Shown: positions 1 through 11,543 of the stretch, in pieces
How positions within the stretch are numbered: the stretch's first letter is position 1
Layout: the number at the start of each line of letters is the position of its first letter
Origin: Daedaleopsis sinensis
Lineage: Eukaryota > Basidiomycota > Agaricomycetes > Polyporales > Polyporaceae
Direction: 5' to 3'
Length of the DNA: 64,000 bases
Assembly: GCA_033807695.1 (NCBI GenBank)
Contig: CM066308.1
Span: 2,852,001 to 2,916,000, forward strand
The notes under the pieces: generated by a model
The model's input: the letters and a program-made list of their open reading frames with translations, nothing else
Told to the model about the DNA's origin: nothing
The model's database searches: none
Position numbers and translations under genes: made by a program

Positions 1-285
1 GTCAGATGTGCGATGCGCATACAGCTAGGTAAGATTGCATACCCAAGTTGAAATCTCCGGGAACACCGAACATTTTCTATCGCGCATCGTTTAGATCTAT
101 GTCTGAGTCAGAGCTAAGGGAGGACATACCGTGATATCGAGTTGTGCAAGCCTCTCTACGAGGTACTGGCCAACATACATCGTCTCGTCGGCGACGGTGG
201 ATTCGCTGCCGGTCTTGATAGTTTGCAGCTCATGGCGAAGGCGGTTGACCTCGGCTTGTAGGGACGCGACGGCCTGAGTAGCCAT
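1..285 (-). CDS. pdc: Pyruvate decarboxylase, 5' end (partial)
   Basis: This is the first part of a thiamine-diphosphate-dependent pyruvate decarboxylase, which converts pyruvate to acetaldehyde and CO2 in the cytosol during alcoholic fermentation; the rest lies beyond the left edge. Exon 1 (285-130) encodes 52 residues: a heptad-like helical leader, then YVGQYLVERLAQLDIT, which matches the start of the N-terminal PYR domain. After an intron (129-77), exon 2 (76-43) encodes KMFGVPGDFNL, the conserved motif around the glutamate-containing cofactor pocket region of this family. A second donor (GTATGC) follows at 42. The short coiled N-terminal leader before the PYR domain is seen directly and is not part of the yeast enzyme. 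A related 2-keto-acid decarboxylase (indolepyruvate or phenylpyruvate type) cannot be excluded from so short a fragment. Confidence 0.82.
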
Positions 286-350
286 TGTAGATGTAGTGGC
301 GAGTGGGGATGGTGGTGGGATGATGTGGATACGCGACGATGAGGTCGAGT

Positions 351-356
351 TTTATA
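351..356 (-). promoter_or_regulatory. Candidate TATA box of the pyruvate decarboxylase gene
   Basis: On the minus strand the sequence TATAAA lies 66 bases upstream of the start codon at 285. The spacing fits a TATA element of a strongly expressed fungal gene with a short leader. No transcription start is visible. Confidence 0.4.
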
Positions 357-1727
357 TGCTTCGACGACGGGGGCGGCCGCGCAGGATGGAGGTGATAGGG
401 AGTTGGAAGAGCGGGCCGAAGGTAGGAAGACGGGACTGGAACGGGGTCGTCCATCGCTCCGGCCTGGGTGGGTCTCCAGAGGGCCTCGTCGAAGGAGCTG
501 TGCCTCTGACGTCGGCCCTTCAGATAAGATTAGGTAAGTTCGCCACTGATCTTTATCTCAATTTCCTGCCGCTCAGCGCTCGCCTGGTCTCTACCTGACC
601 TTGCACCTCGACCACGACAATCCACAGCACATACAGATCGCTCTTTCCTGTCTATGCTGAGCTTTCGAGACCGCAGAATCACACAAGTAAGGGCAAAAGA
701 GACTTACGACATCGTTTCTAGGCCTTGCCCATACCAGACGCCAGTCTAGACCTTCGACCGTGCCCATCTCCAGCACGGCCCAGACATTAGAACGCTGTGC
801 GACTAACGCGCAATCTCTCGACTTCCGACCCTCCGCCGACCAATGAAATCTCACCGTGGGTCCTCAAGAATGGCACGTACTACCTCGCGTAGCTTGCAGG
901 CCGCATGGCCTTGCTCAAGCCTTCTATCCACCCACTTGCAATTGGCAAATGAGTAGGTCGGCAAATGCTACGTTTTGTTCGAACGCACCTCTCTAGAGCT
1001 CGTCTTACCTATCGCTACTGTACGTGAGTGCAAACCCAATCACCTAGTCATGACACCGTCGACCAAGCTGTTATACATATGATGCCTATAGGATTCAACT
1101 TCCATGCGTTCATGAAGTTTTCCGAACCTCCGAGTCGGAGCTGAGAGAGCTCGAGATCTAATAGCCTAGTACGCCGCCGCGCTCCGGTATGGCGGAAGCA
1201 TATCGAGGTTGTCATCTGGTATGCTCGGAAAGCCCTGCTGTGTACTTACAGAACCTGCCCATGCATATGGCGAGGCATAAGTAACAGCCATGGTCGCTCG
1301 ACCAGACTGGATTCATCATTCGACGTTCAACGTTCAACGTTCAACATTCAGATCCGGTCGCTTTCCGAGCACTTCATATGGTATACATACATGCGTAACG
1401 GCGCGACAGTTCCTCCGTTTCCCTCTTCCTCCATCTCAGGCAAGCTAGTCAAGCTTTAAGGTTACTACTCATGTCTACGTATGCCGTCCGTGTGGACACT
1501 GAAGCTGTCATCACAACCCTGCTGAATTCACACCTAAGCCAAGTCGAAATTGAATAGCTTAACATACAAATATCGAGCCCAATGAGCGGCAGTGTACAGT
1601 AGTATGCACTAAACCACGCCTACCGGAAGCCCCAAAGAGTTACGTATATGCATGAATGCATTATCTGTGGCAGAGCGGCAGCGCGTATCGCGTGTAACAA
1701 AAATCGACATGATACGCCAGTATCTGT
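357..1727. other. Intergenic region, no gene recognised
   Basis: About 1.4 kb between the pyruvate decarboxylase promoter and the 3' end of the aldo-keto reductase. It holds only short open frames without recognisable motifs or convincing splice structure. A three-fold GTTCAAC tandem repeat lies at 1325-1345. Nothing else is evident. Confidence 0.6.
1325..1345. repeat. Small 7-bp tandem repeat
   Basis: The heptamer GTTCAAC is repeated three times head to tail, followed by a degenerate fourth copy. It is intergenic and has no obvious role. Confidence 0.6.
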
Positions 1728-3163
1728 CTACCATTTACGGTACACCAGCAACATCAACTGGAGTAACATCGCTAGAGCCCAGACATACCACTTCCTGGAC
1801 AAGTTCGTCAAAATGGCATTCGGGGGGCCCTTCGCGCCCGCCTCATCGATAGCCGCGATTTCCTCGTCGGTCAGAGGAGCTGTGTAGGGTGCGGCAGACT
1901 TTCGTTAATGATGATGCTACCGAGAGTTGTCGCTATCAGATACGCACGCAAGTCAGCCACGTTGAGATACTCCTCCAGGTGTGCTTTAGACGAGCTTGTA
2001 CTGTATGTGCGGCTCATTGGGTGAGAACCCTCTAATCGTGCAGGGCAGCAGTAGACGTACGTCACGATCACTACGCCTTTGGCCTTTACCCAGGATAGGA
2101 TGACTTGAGTCGGCGTAGCGTTCAACCGCTTTGCAGCGGCTTGTACCGGCTTGTCCACGGCACCGCCAGGATATCTGGTGATAGGACTTTCGTAATGGTT
2201 GAGCAGATGCATTATGGGCATTGGGCAGTCTTTGAACTCACGCTAGACTGCTGTACGCCTCGGTAACGATGCCATGCTTTGCGCTGAACTCGAGGAGGTC
2301 CTTGTGCTCCGCGTAATTGTACGGGTTGAGGAAGATCTATCACACGCAGCCGAAAAATACATTAATAGATCAACATACCGGGAACGAGGATGAACGTACT
2401 TGGTTGACCGCCGGTTTCACTTTCGCGACCTTGACGAGGTCTTGCAGGAGCTTCAAGTTGAAGTTACTGACCCCAATGCTCCTGCAATGCCACGAGGAGG
2501 TTGGGCACGATGATGCATGAACGGCAGACGGAGCCATACTTAGCGAGACCCGACTCCTTGATCGCCTCGAACTCTCTCCACGCGTCCTCGACACTCCCTT
2601 TGATAACGGCAGGATTGTGGATGAGGTAGAGGTCGACTTGCTTGACGCCAATCTGTGCAAGCGTCACTCGACAGCAAGTGAAGCTGAGAGGGATGCATAC
2701 ATACTTGTTCTAGGCTATGATTGATAGCCTCAGGAATCGTAGTAAGACCTGACCACTTCGTCGTAATGAAGAGCTCGGTACGGTCAAGTCCAGTGTCGTG
2801 GATAGCACGACCGACGCTGTCTTCCGTCTGATACCCTATCAATGGGAGGATGACGTGAGACTGAGCTTGGGTAACACGAGGTAGACCAGAAAGCGTACAT
2901 TGCGCAGTGTCCAAGTGCGAGAACCCCGTCTCTATCGCCTGAATCACGTAGTCCGTGACATCCTACACAGGGAGGATCGCCCGACGATTCCTCATGCATG
3001 CGCTAGACGAACACACCTGTCCTTTCCACTTTGAGCCCGTGCCAAACGCGATAACTGGCATCTACGTCGTTCCCGAGTCGTGAGCGGTCGCTTGAGCATT
3101 TGTACAGGGTCTCGGAGGAGCTACCTCGTTGCCATCGTTGAGCTTGACCGTCCCGAATGGCAT
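1728..3163 (-). CDS. Aldo-keto reductase family protein
   Basis: A multi-exon NAD(P)H-dependent aldo/keto reductase, presumably acting on small carbonyls. Order of motifs: MPFGTVKLNDGNE start; PVIAFGTGSKWKG; GFSHLDTAQ (catalytic-region Asp) joined across an intron to YQTEDSVG; LFITTKW (catalytic Lys); VDLYLIHNP (catalytic-region His); GLAK joined to SIGVSNF; NQIFLNPY; LSWVKAKGVVIVTTSSSK (cofactor-binding C-terminal half); then LTDEEIAAID. The SIGVSNF junction works cleanly with a GTATGG donor after GLA-AA. The protein ends in a hydrophobic stretch (YVWALAMLLQLMLLVYRKW) that resembles a C-terminal membrane tail, so it may be membrane-anchored. It is divergently transcribed from the severin gene, with 304 bases between start codons. 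Substrate cannot be told from the sequence. Confidence 0.85.
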
Positions 3164-3467
3164 CTTGCGGCTAGTGGGTGTTCAAACGTTCACCGTCGGG
3201 CAGCAAAGCAGATGTAGCGAGTGGTGGGAGACAAGGACGATGAGTCGTAAATATAGTGCGAGCACGACATGTTGCATGACAATGCAATTGATTACTGAGT
3301 GGGGATTCGGAATGGGCGTGGACAACCCTATTAGACGGCAAGGGGAGATTAGATAACGTCTAAGCGCCAAACGTACCTGATCGAGTGCTAGTAGTTACTA
3401 GTAGCAACGATCATCGTTCCTGCGACTCCTCCCCGTACGGTACGTCCAGTACAACATCACTTCTGCC
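3164..3467. promoter_or_regulatory. Shared divergent promoter, aldo-keto reductase / severin
   Basis: 304 bases separate the start codons of two divergently transcribed genes, so both promoters must lie here or overlap. No TATA box or recognised transcription-factor site stands out. Confidence 0.5.
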
Positions 3468-4910
3468 ATGGCCTATCTCACGAAACCCACTAAATACAAC
3501 ATCGAAGACTCAAACATTGCACTACTGGGATCACATGTGAGTGGTGAATACAGCGCCCCGATTCTCTGGCTCTCACTGCCAGGCTGTGTTGACGTCCGTG
3601 CCGTTTAGCTCGAGAAGGAAGTACGAGAGCACGCGGGAGACAGGGAGGGCGCATGGGAGTCCGCCGGGCAGGAGACAGGTGTGCAGATTTGGAGGATCGA
3701 GCATTTCGCAGTCAAGGAATGGCCAAAGGCACACTACGGCTACTTCTTCGACGGGGATTCATACATCATCTTGCACGTATGTATCCATCGAGTTCACTGA
3801 ACCTTGCGCGCTCACTGCAGTTTGGTGAATAAAGACGTACAAGAAGGATCCAGACAACGAAGATCTATCCTACGACCTTCACTTCTGGCTGGGTGCTGAC
3901 ACCTCCCAGGATGAGGCCGGAACAGCTGCGTACAAGACGGTCGAGCTAGATGACCGTACGTGCGCCCCCTCACCATGACACTCCCTCAGAGCGGCCGTAC
4001 TAACGACAGCCACAACAGACCTTGGCGGCGCGCCAGTGCAGTACCGCGAAGTGCAGTCCTACGAATCCCCCCGCTTCCTCTCCTACTTCCCCAAGTTCAT
4101 CTGTCTCCACGGCGGTGTCGCCTCCGGCTTCCACCACGTATCCGAGCCGCCGCCCGACGACACCCGCCGGCTCTTCCGCATCAGCGCGACGCAGGTCCCC
4201 GGGCGCTCCGCGCCCCTCCTGCAGATCCGCGAGGTGCCCGCGGAGGGTGCGAGCATCGAGCAGGGCGGAGTATACGTACTCGACATGGGCAGCAAAGTCT
4301 GGCAGCTCAACACGCAGGACGCGGTCGGCAAGGTCAAGTTCAAGGCGGCCGAGTTCGTGCAGTCGCTCGTCGCCGAGCGGCAGAGCCAGTGCGACACCAC
4401 TGTCTACGGTCAGTCTCGCGCGCACAGGGCCGTTTCACAATACCAGTCGCGTGTTGTCGCTGTGCTGAGCTGCTGTTTCCAGACGAGCATGGCCAGGGCG
4501 TGGGCATCTTCCTCTCCGAGCTCGGCCTCAAAGAGGTCAATCCCGCTCGCCCGACGTCGACTGAGGCTGTCGCGGACAAGCTGCTCTTCCGCCTCTCGGA
4601 CGCCACCGGACAGCTCGTGTTCGAGCCGGTCACACCGCCGACCGAGGCTTCGCTCTCATCGGACGACGCGTTCATCCTAGACGTCAGTGCGAACGCCGCT
4701 GCGCCCGCCATCTACGTCTGGATCGGGAGCCGCGCGTCGCTCACCGAGCGCCGGCTCGCGTTGCAGTACGGGCAGCGATACCTGTATGAGCACCGGCAGG
4801 GCGGGGGCAGGGCGGCGCTCGCGACAAATATCGTCAAGATGGTTGAGGGCCGCGAGACGGACGCGTTCAGATCTGCGACCGTTGCGACCGAGGACGAGCG
4901 GTGCCGTTGA
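3468..4910 (+). CDS. Severin/gelsolin-family actin-binding protein
   Basis: Five exons (3468-3536, 3609-3776, 3835-3955, 4019-4408, 4483-4910) join in frame to give 391 residues, the size of three-domain severin or fragmin. The first gelsolin repeat contains [21 protein letters not shown] and LHFWLG; the second contains [15 protein letters not shown] and [12 protein letters not shown]; the third carries [15 protein letters not shown]. These are the hydrophobic and acidic motifs of gelsolin repeats, which bind actin and calcium. Such proteins sever and cap actin filaments in the cytoplasm. There is no signal peptide and no villin headpiece. The third intron (3956-4018) splits the codon of a conserved His in [13 protein letters not shown], which is typical of the family. 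Confidence in family is high; whether it severs or only caps is inference. Confidence 0.92.
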
Positions 4911-5678
4911 AGCTTTGAAGCACCGATGAAGCTTCAGAAGGGCACAGATCTTGAAGACATCAAGCCTACGCATGGGGCAGGTCGCAGGGGTGCGCAATTG
5001 ATCTAAGACAGGTTGAATATACACAATTCTGGTTGATGGACAACGGTGGGTGTACGAGTAGGAAAGAATGTAGGGACTCGGAATTGACGGACGTTCTTGT
5101 TTGACACCACATGCCATGTATGATACTGCATATGATAACATCTGGACGCACGTCTTCGTTCGGTCCGCCGCTGCACCCGCTTGCGGAGGCTTGGACCTAA
5201 TCATGCGTTGACTCGGGCGAGGCGGGGCGAAACGAATACACTGGGGGCAGCATGGCCATCTCACTCGCCACCACTAGCTCTTGCGCAGTACCGGGAGAGC
5301 CGTAACATTCATATAACATAGAGTGGTGGAATGAAATGACATCGTGAACTGGAGAGTTACCGTGCAAGTAATCAATAATCAGAAGGGATAGTGGAAGGGT
5401 GGAGGAGAGAAATGACGAGGGCCGAGTCCTGTCGCAGACTTTCGACTCTACGTGAGTGAGGAAGGAGGTGGAGAGATGATCGATGAGGAAGATGAGGAGG
5501 AGCGAGTAACATGACAAAGCTTCGACAAAAGCTCAGCGCACAGAGTCTAGAGAGTCGAAGACTAAGAGACAAGGAAGGACTCCGAGGCACGCACGCCGGG
5601 GCACGCGACTCGGAGTCGCGCGACTTGGTTGATTGATACACATTGACCAACTTAACGACATACTACAAGGGCCTTAGA
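4911..5678. other. Intergenic region between convergent genes
   Basis: The severin gene (plus) and FunK1 kinase A (minus) converge on this stretch, so it should hold both 3' UTRs. Short open frames here have no recognisable motifs. No AATAAA signal is evident at the expected distance. Confidence 0.5.
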
Positions 5679-8600
5679 CTAGATTGATGTCAGCGCGGAC
5701 GCGGACAGCCTAATAATGCATGTTGTCTCACCCACTGGTGATTCACTAGGGCCCGATGAACCTCCACCCTGAGGCCGCGGGCCAGGGTGGGGGCGCCGGG
5801 ATCTATCCAGCTTCTTCGACTGTCCACGGAGTGTAGAGGGATTACTAGCATGAGAGCTAGCGACATTGGTTTCGGTGCTACTTGATTGCAACGTGACTGA
5901 GCTAGCCTTGGTCATTCGGCGCCCGGGCCTGCAGTAGGGGAAGGTCCATGGTCAGGCAGCGATATGCTTAAGCTTAGTGGATGCACTCACCACGCCAGAA
6001 CATTATGAGCCGGGCCCGGCATTGAGTCTCGGCGTTTGGCAGCCCTTTCAAATTCAGGCTCGGGCAGGGTGGATTCTCTGGCAGGAAAAGATACGGACTG
6101 CATTGATGATACATAGGATTCGTTCTTTGTTGCTTTCGTCTCCCTGACTTGTTCCGGAATAGGCAATAGCCTGGAACTTGCAGAACCAGTTTCAAGGCTT
6201 TGAACTGAAAGCATGGGGATATCACTTCCAGACCTCACTGTGGGAGGTAAAGATATGTCGCGAGGAGGGAAGCCGCCGTCGCGGAAGGATGGGACCGAGA
6301 GATGAGTCGATGGTCGAGAAGATGACTGCATTGATGTATCGATGAGGCTGTTTGCGCCTCTCGACGGTCCTGGATTAAGGTGTGTTGAAGGCGTCGAGTG
6401 GGGTGGTATACTAGGGGATCGTGTTCGAACAAACAAGGACGTCGCGGCTTGGTCGGCGATATCCTCTCCGAGTCGCCTTATTTTGGTGCGATCAGGTGAG
6501 CTGATAGGACTAGAGATGGTAGAGGCATATCGTCCCCGCTTTATCAACTGGCTCCCGCGGTCGGCGATTGTGTCGTGCAAGATGGCATTGGCATCTGTCC
6601 CCGGCAACCTCGAGCCATCATTGTCAAGGAAGCTTTGCCAGTATGCTTCGACCGTCTCTGGTGTCCACTTGTCATCCTCAAGCTGACGGGACCGTTTGCG
6701 AACCAGACGTGGCGCCAAGAAGTCCATCATGTCGTTGAGCCATGTATGAAGTTCTGGACACCGCCACCTGTACTTATCCGTGATCGTCCTATGATCCTGG
6801 TTATGGCTTTTGCCGGTACTGCCGACAACAGGTAGAGTGTTCTCTCCGAAATATCGCTTGTTCACGTCGAAGAATCCTTCTAAAGTTGCAAGCAAATTTT
6901 CAGGACGATCGATGTTGTGGGGAAGATAGAGAAAGCTGCTCCACAGAACCGAGTAGAACAGCGACTCCATGTCATCCTGGATGGTGGGAACATGCTCAGG
7001 ATTCCCTGAGCACAGTTGTGCCGATAGGAACTGCCATATAGCCTACAAACAGTAGCAGTATGGTGATCAATCGTCGAGACAGTACGGCTGAGTCGGTGAC
7101 TCACTGAGTATACCATGATACCTTTACTACCGGCATCGTGAGGCAGAGCAAGATCCCAGTCAACCAGGTATCCTGTTCTCCGGGAATCCGACGCATCCTT
7201 CCTATACAATATGATATTCCGTGGTGTGATATCATGATGCAGGTAATTAGCTTTTGCCCGAGCATCACACAAGGCTGCATCAATGTGGGAGTTGAGCAAG
7301 ATGTGTGATAGATCGCTGAAACGGAGAGCTTGAACGTACCTACGAACGCGTCGTGGGCCCCATAAAGCAACTCTGAAGTCCCTTTGAGATGTAACAAGGA
7401 GTATCCCACGTCGTTGAGTATCAGGCGATAGTGGTTGTGCTTGACTATTCTTTCTATGGCAGTGCCATAATAGTCGACCCGACGATGTCTATCCCCGCAA
7501 ACCCATGGCGCTGTGAGGAACTCCTGTGTTTGCGTAGTCTGGTAGGCTTTGAATTCCCTGTTAGCATGCTGCATCAAACAGTTCTTGGAAACGGATATTC
7601 GAATTTACCTCTATCATGATTGGCTGCGTTCGAGCCATCTGCCAATGACTTCTCGACGATCTCCGCCTGCACATCACCATGGCATGAAAGTTGTGGAATA
7701 TTGCGGACCTTCTTCGCATGCAACATCTCGATGATGTCGCCTTCGCGCTGAGCCCATGAATACCGCCACGTATCCTTTAGAAAGACGACTTTTTTTGACG
7801 CCACGTCTACAGCCCAATATGCGCGAGTCGCCCTTCCGGCTACAGAAGCAGGATACACGACCGGCCGCGATACGAGGAAACGTCGAGCAGGACTTGTCGC
7901 GTCTAGTGTTAGAGAGATGGCTGAGACAACGTTCGCGTCAATGTGATCATTGAGTGCATCGTGAAGGATAGTTTTATCCCGATTGGAAGAAAGCGGCAAG
8001 TTGAGTCCCAGCTGCAGTGCAAGGTGTTTCCTAACTTCCGTGCGGAAAAGCTGTTTCTCCTCTTTTATCGCTGGCTCCACCGTGAGGTCGTACCCCCGTT
8101 CGACATCGGAAAGGTGGGCAAAGCACCACAGGAAGTGACAAAGCAACTCCGGTTGTTTACGCACGTTGAAGCGTCTCGTCACAATCGCTCCCGCGCGATC
8201 CCAACGCATGAAACGCGCCCATGATCCAGACAAAGTGACAGAGAAGCAGAATTGGCGATGCTGACGGGCCAGTATATCGACGGCGTAGGAGGTGTTCTGA
8301 CCCATCGCATCTTCGGCAGCCTGTTGTTGTAGTTGATTACCTTTCTTGGGATCGAGAATGAATACCCATCGATCGCGATTGGTAGAGCTTTGGTCGAGAG
8401 GGGGGTCTGTGAAGAAGTCGTGCTCAGGGAGTCGCTTCACTTCGATGAAGAAAGCCGCGAAGCCCATATCTGTACGGGCACTCCATTTCCAGCTCGCACG
8501 ACTGTCGACTTTGAGCGTTTTCAGGTGCTCCTTCGAGTAGCAACAGATGTCTGGCTTTGCCGCACCGATTTTCCCTTGAGCATTGTCAGGGTGAGCGGAC

Positions 8601-9150
8601 GTGTCATGGAAACTGAACCCTGGACACCGAGGTTCCGCGCGGTTGGAATTGAGTGCCTTAATCTGGGCTTATGGTGAAAACCCATCCGGACTCGAGCGGC
8701 ATCTCTACCGGTAGCACACATGTGCACGTACCATTGGTTTATAGATTTCATCCTCTTTCTCAGCAGAAGCCGGCACTTTGTTGAAAGCTCCCTCCGGAGA
8801 GGGCATGTTCTGATAGTGCTGCATAATATAGCTGTGATCCATGAAGGTGTTGAGGAAATCGAGGACAGGCATCGGTCCTATCGTACTACATCTTGTTTCG
8901 GAGATGTAGCGTTTGTATTTGCTCTTTGCGTCCTTGTCTCCGAGACCGAAGGTTTGACTGCTGTTCTCGTTGAAAGTGATGGGTGTGTTCCATACACCAG
9001 AGCCTTGGGTTGTGAGATGAGGCTCAGGGGGTGCCTGGAGCCCTGGGTCTTGCAAATCCGAGTCCACAGGCTTTGCGACCCAATGGATATCATAAGAAAA
9101 ATACAGCGATTCGAATCTGAAAGACAATCAGTACATACCTTATCTGCCAT
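5679..9150 (-). CDS. FunK1-family protein kinase A
   Basis: Seven exons (9150-9139, 9070-8732, 8662-7609, 7546-7340, 7274-7105, 7042-5991, 5928-5679) join in frame to a protein of 1,027 residues. It is the divergent member of four FunK1 kinases here. Recognisable blocks are DILARQHRQFCFS, a beta-3-like VVFLKDTW lysine, HNHYRLILNDVGY, YLHHDITPRNIIL (catalytic loop, HHD instead of HRD, no catalytic-loop Lys), GYLVDWDLA (DWD in place of DFG) and QDDMESLFYSVLW. Introns at equivalent positions and phases to those in kinases B-D confirm the model. After the kinase fold there is a Ser/Pro-rich, probably disordered tail of about 300 residues absent from B-D. FunK1 kinases are expanded in mushroom-forming fungi; their substrates are unknown. 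Fully open frame, so probably functional. Confidence 0.9.
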
Positions 9151-9693
9151 CTGCGCCGAATCTTTATTCCCTTGCCAGTGAATCTGGGCGAACGACGAAC
9201 GACTCCGAGTCGGATACTAGTAGCGATAAACGATCGGGCTCCAATCACAATGAAGGTGGGTAGACGATGGGAGACAGATGCTGGTGATACCTCAGACTTA
9301 GACTCAGAGGGGTCTATGGGACCATAACAGACCATAACTGGCATGAGAACATTGAGCAACTGCACAATCAGCTGCCAGTGTGCGAACCAACAGGAACCAA
9401 CCCTCACTGCATCCGAAGTACTTGTAGATTGGCCCAGGCTCCAGCGCTCACTAGCGTGCACTGGCCATGGGCGGGGTCCGCCGTGTCGCTGAATTGGCAG
9501 ATTGACATATACCACGTGGAAAGCAGATGTCCAGACAATCCGCAGAAACAGTCCATGATTGAGGGTGCGACCACTGTACGTCGACCTGAGCTACTAGTAC
9601 ATCAAGGTATATGTGACCGTGTTGCCAGTGGTATATGTACTAGTATACTCCGCTCAACCGATAGGTCTCAAGTGAGGTTCTAGACACCACCGC
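9151..9693. other. Spacer between FunK1 A and the left M35 remnant
   Basis: Upstream region of kinase A. It contains an imperfect long-spaced inverted repeat (9590-9648) and no recognisable gene. Confidence 0.5.
9590..9648. repeat. Short inverted repeat with TACTAGTACAT arms
   Basis: The arms TACTAGTACAT and ATGTACTAGTA are separated by about 35 bases, just outside the 3' end of the left M35 remnant. A related element with TACTACTAGTAC lies at about 14310, just outside the 5' end of FunK1 B. They may mark edges of the duplicated block or be chance. Confidence 0.45.
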
Positions 9694-11000
9694 TTAGCAC
9701 TTGGTATTCTGGTACACTTGCGTGGAGAAGCACTGTAAAGGGCGGAGGCGTCAACGCATGTCACTGCATGATATAAGTCAGCGAGACATACGTTGTAGTT
9801 GTCGGCGTTGATGAGAGCCTGGTCAGGGCTTAGCTTCATGTTATCTTCGCAGCCGTACCCGACGTCCTCGGTGCCTGCGACGGCGTGGGTGAGCTCAAGG
9901 AGGGTCGTGTCGCCCCGAATCTTGCGGTCGTTGACGGTGACGCTCCCGCAGAGCTCCTTCGTCCAAACCTCCTCGTAAATGACAGATTAGTACTGTTAAG
10001 CATGCGCTGAGTGGATCAGATGGGACGCACTAGATGTCGGTGGTCTTGGTCAGGGTATAAGCGATGACGCCGCCCTCGCTTTGCTTCTAGGGGTCGTCGC
10101 AGTCGAGGCTGCCGTCGCTCGAGCTCTCCTTCGCGACACCCTGTTTTGATAAGAGAAGTGAGTGCTCGAAGGCGCGACATGTATCAGTGCAGCACTCGCG
10201 TTGAGCATTTTGAGAACCTGATCAGGCTGTATACGAGTAGAAGTAAGTCCTCGAGAGCGCGGGTCGAAGGAGAAGAGATTACACACCGATCCTGTTCTGA
10301 AGTGAGACTTGAAGAGCTTGTCATCCGCGTCGTTCTTCGAAACGTAGTCGGCGGCGATGGACGCAAGCGATTGGCCCTCGGTGTGTTAATGCCGCCCCGG
10401 TCAGCCTCTCTCGCATTGGTTGTAAGTATCGTCGCAGTTGAGAGTGCGGTTGCTCGAGCTCTCCTTCGCGCCACCCTGTTTTGGGAAGTGAAGTGAGTAC
10501 TCGAGATGTATCATTGCGGCACTCACGTTGAGCACTTTAGAACCTGATCAGGCTGTATACGAGTATAATTAAGTCCTCGAGAGCGCGGGTCGGAGGAGAT
10601 AAAACTACACACCGAACCCGTACTGAAATAAGACTTGAAGAGCTTGTCATCGGCACCGTTCTTAGAGACATAGTCGGCCGCTATGGACGCAAGCGACTGG
10701 CCCTCTTTGTAGTTTGGACAATGTCACCTCGGTCAGCCAACCAATCGTGGAGGCAGAGACTTGGAGATGAAGGCTCACCTGGCCGAGACGACGTCGCCCT
10801 TGGTCTTGTCTGAGCAGACGGCGTGGGCACGCTTCGTGACCGTCTTGAGCTCGCGCCTCTTGACATTGCCCTTTACATTGACAGTTGCCTTCTTCGCCGA
10901 GACTTTTGGCACACGGTGCTCTCGACAAACCGGAAGGCGGTCACCGGCTCGAACTCGAACGCACCCGTGCCGAGCGCCTCGAAATTGTAGAGGGATGCAA
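9694..11000 (-). pseudogene. M35 (deuterolysin-type) metalloprotease remnant, left copy
   Basis: Decayed relative of the secreted zinc metalloprotease at 27182. Conserved text includes LYNFEALGTGAFEFEPVTAF, VPKVSAKKATVNVKG, GVIAYTLTKTTDI, KELCGSVTVNDRKIRG and AGTEDVGYGCEDNM. Damage is heavy: no homologue of the signal-peptide and second exons is found upstream; a two-base TG insertion breaks the frame before VPKVS; a stop codon (TAG) interrupts the frame after DCDDP; one donor site has become GC; and the zinc motif HExxH reads LELTH, losing the first zinc-binding His. A block of three exons is present twice in tandem (about 10093-10406 and 10428-10738). The terminal NTKC, missing from the right copy, is preserved. 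It lies between FunK1 genes B and A, transcribed in the same direction. Confidence 0.85.
10093..10738 (-). repeat. Tandem duplication of three exons inside the M35 remnant
   Basis: Two units of about 315-335 bases, roughly 10093-10406 and 10428-10738, each carry the YKEGQS, PDQVLK and GVAKESSSD exons with their introns. Landmarks recur with an offset of 326-335 bases (for example GACGCAAGCG at 10360 and 10686, CTGTTTTG at 10141 and 10476). The right-hand unit shares the one-base-shorter TTCTAAAGTG variant with the copy at 28.1 kb. Confidence 0.8.
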
Positions 11001-11543
11001 CTGAATCTGTCACAAGTCTGCATATGGTAGTAGTCTGTAGAACGAAGAACTTATCATGAAGCCGGGGTGTACCGGTGAGTATCGAGTTGGACACACTCAG
11101 CGACGCGAGGAACGACGCAAGACAGACAACTATGACCCAACGGTGGGGTGGTGTAAATGGGGGAAGGGTGGGTGGGGAGATGTAGGCTTTCACCTCAGCC
11201 TTACCATGGCCCTGGGCCACACGCCGACCCTCGGCAACGGCACAGCAGTTTCCTTGCCGTGCCGCGACTTATCGATGACCGTGCGGGGGAACCACATAGA
11301 GCAAGATTGGGATATAGATCGAAGTCAAAGGCCTCAGTCGGGCGCTCAGACAGTCTCGCTGTCGCCGTGGCAGTCAAGACTAGATACATATTGGATATTG
11401 ATATCCTCCCACAACCACCATAAGTAATTCGCCAAATTTCCAAGATGTCCCAGTCCAGACTACGAAGATACAACTAGATAGTAGCGAAGGCATAGCGAGT
11501 ATACAACGATGGGATATGACAATATTGAACCCTGAATAGAGAT
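11001..11543. other. Spacer between the M35 remnant and FunK1 B
   Basis: The part next to FunK1 B (about 11405-11543) is homologous to sequence downstream of FunK1 C (31832-31980) and so belongs to the duplicated unit. The rest holds no recognisable exon, including no copy of the missing protease exons 1 and 2. Confidence 0.6.

Noticed and set aside
2500..2580. Apparent frameshift in the aldo-keto reductase before SIGVSNF
   Set aside because: A donor GTATGG after GLA-AA and the acceptor GCAG restore GLAK-SIGVSNF in frame, so the gene is intact.
7540..7612. Apparent frame break in FunK1 A
   Set aside because: Using the acceptor ending TTCAAAG gives HDR-AYQTTQTQEF in frame and the same intron phase as in B-D.
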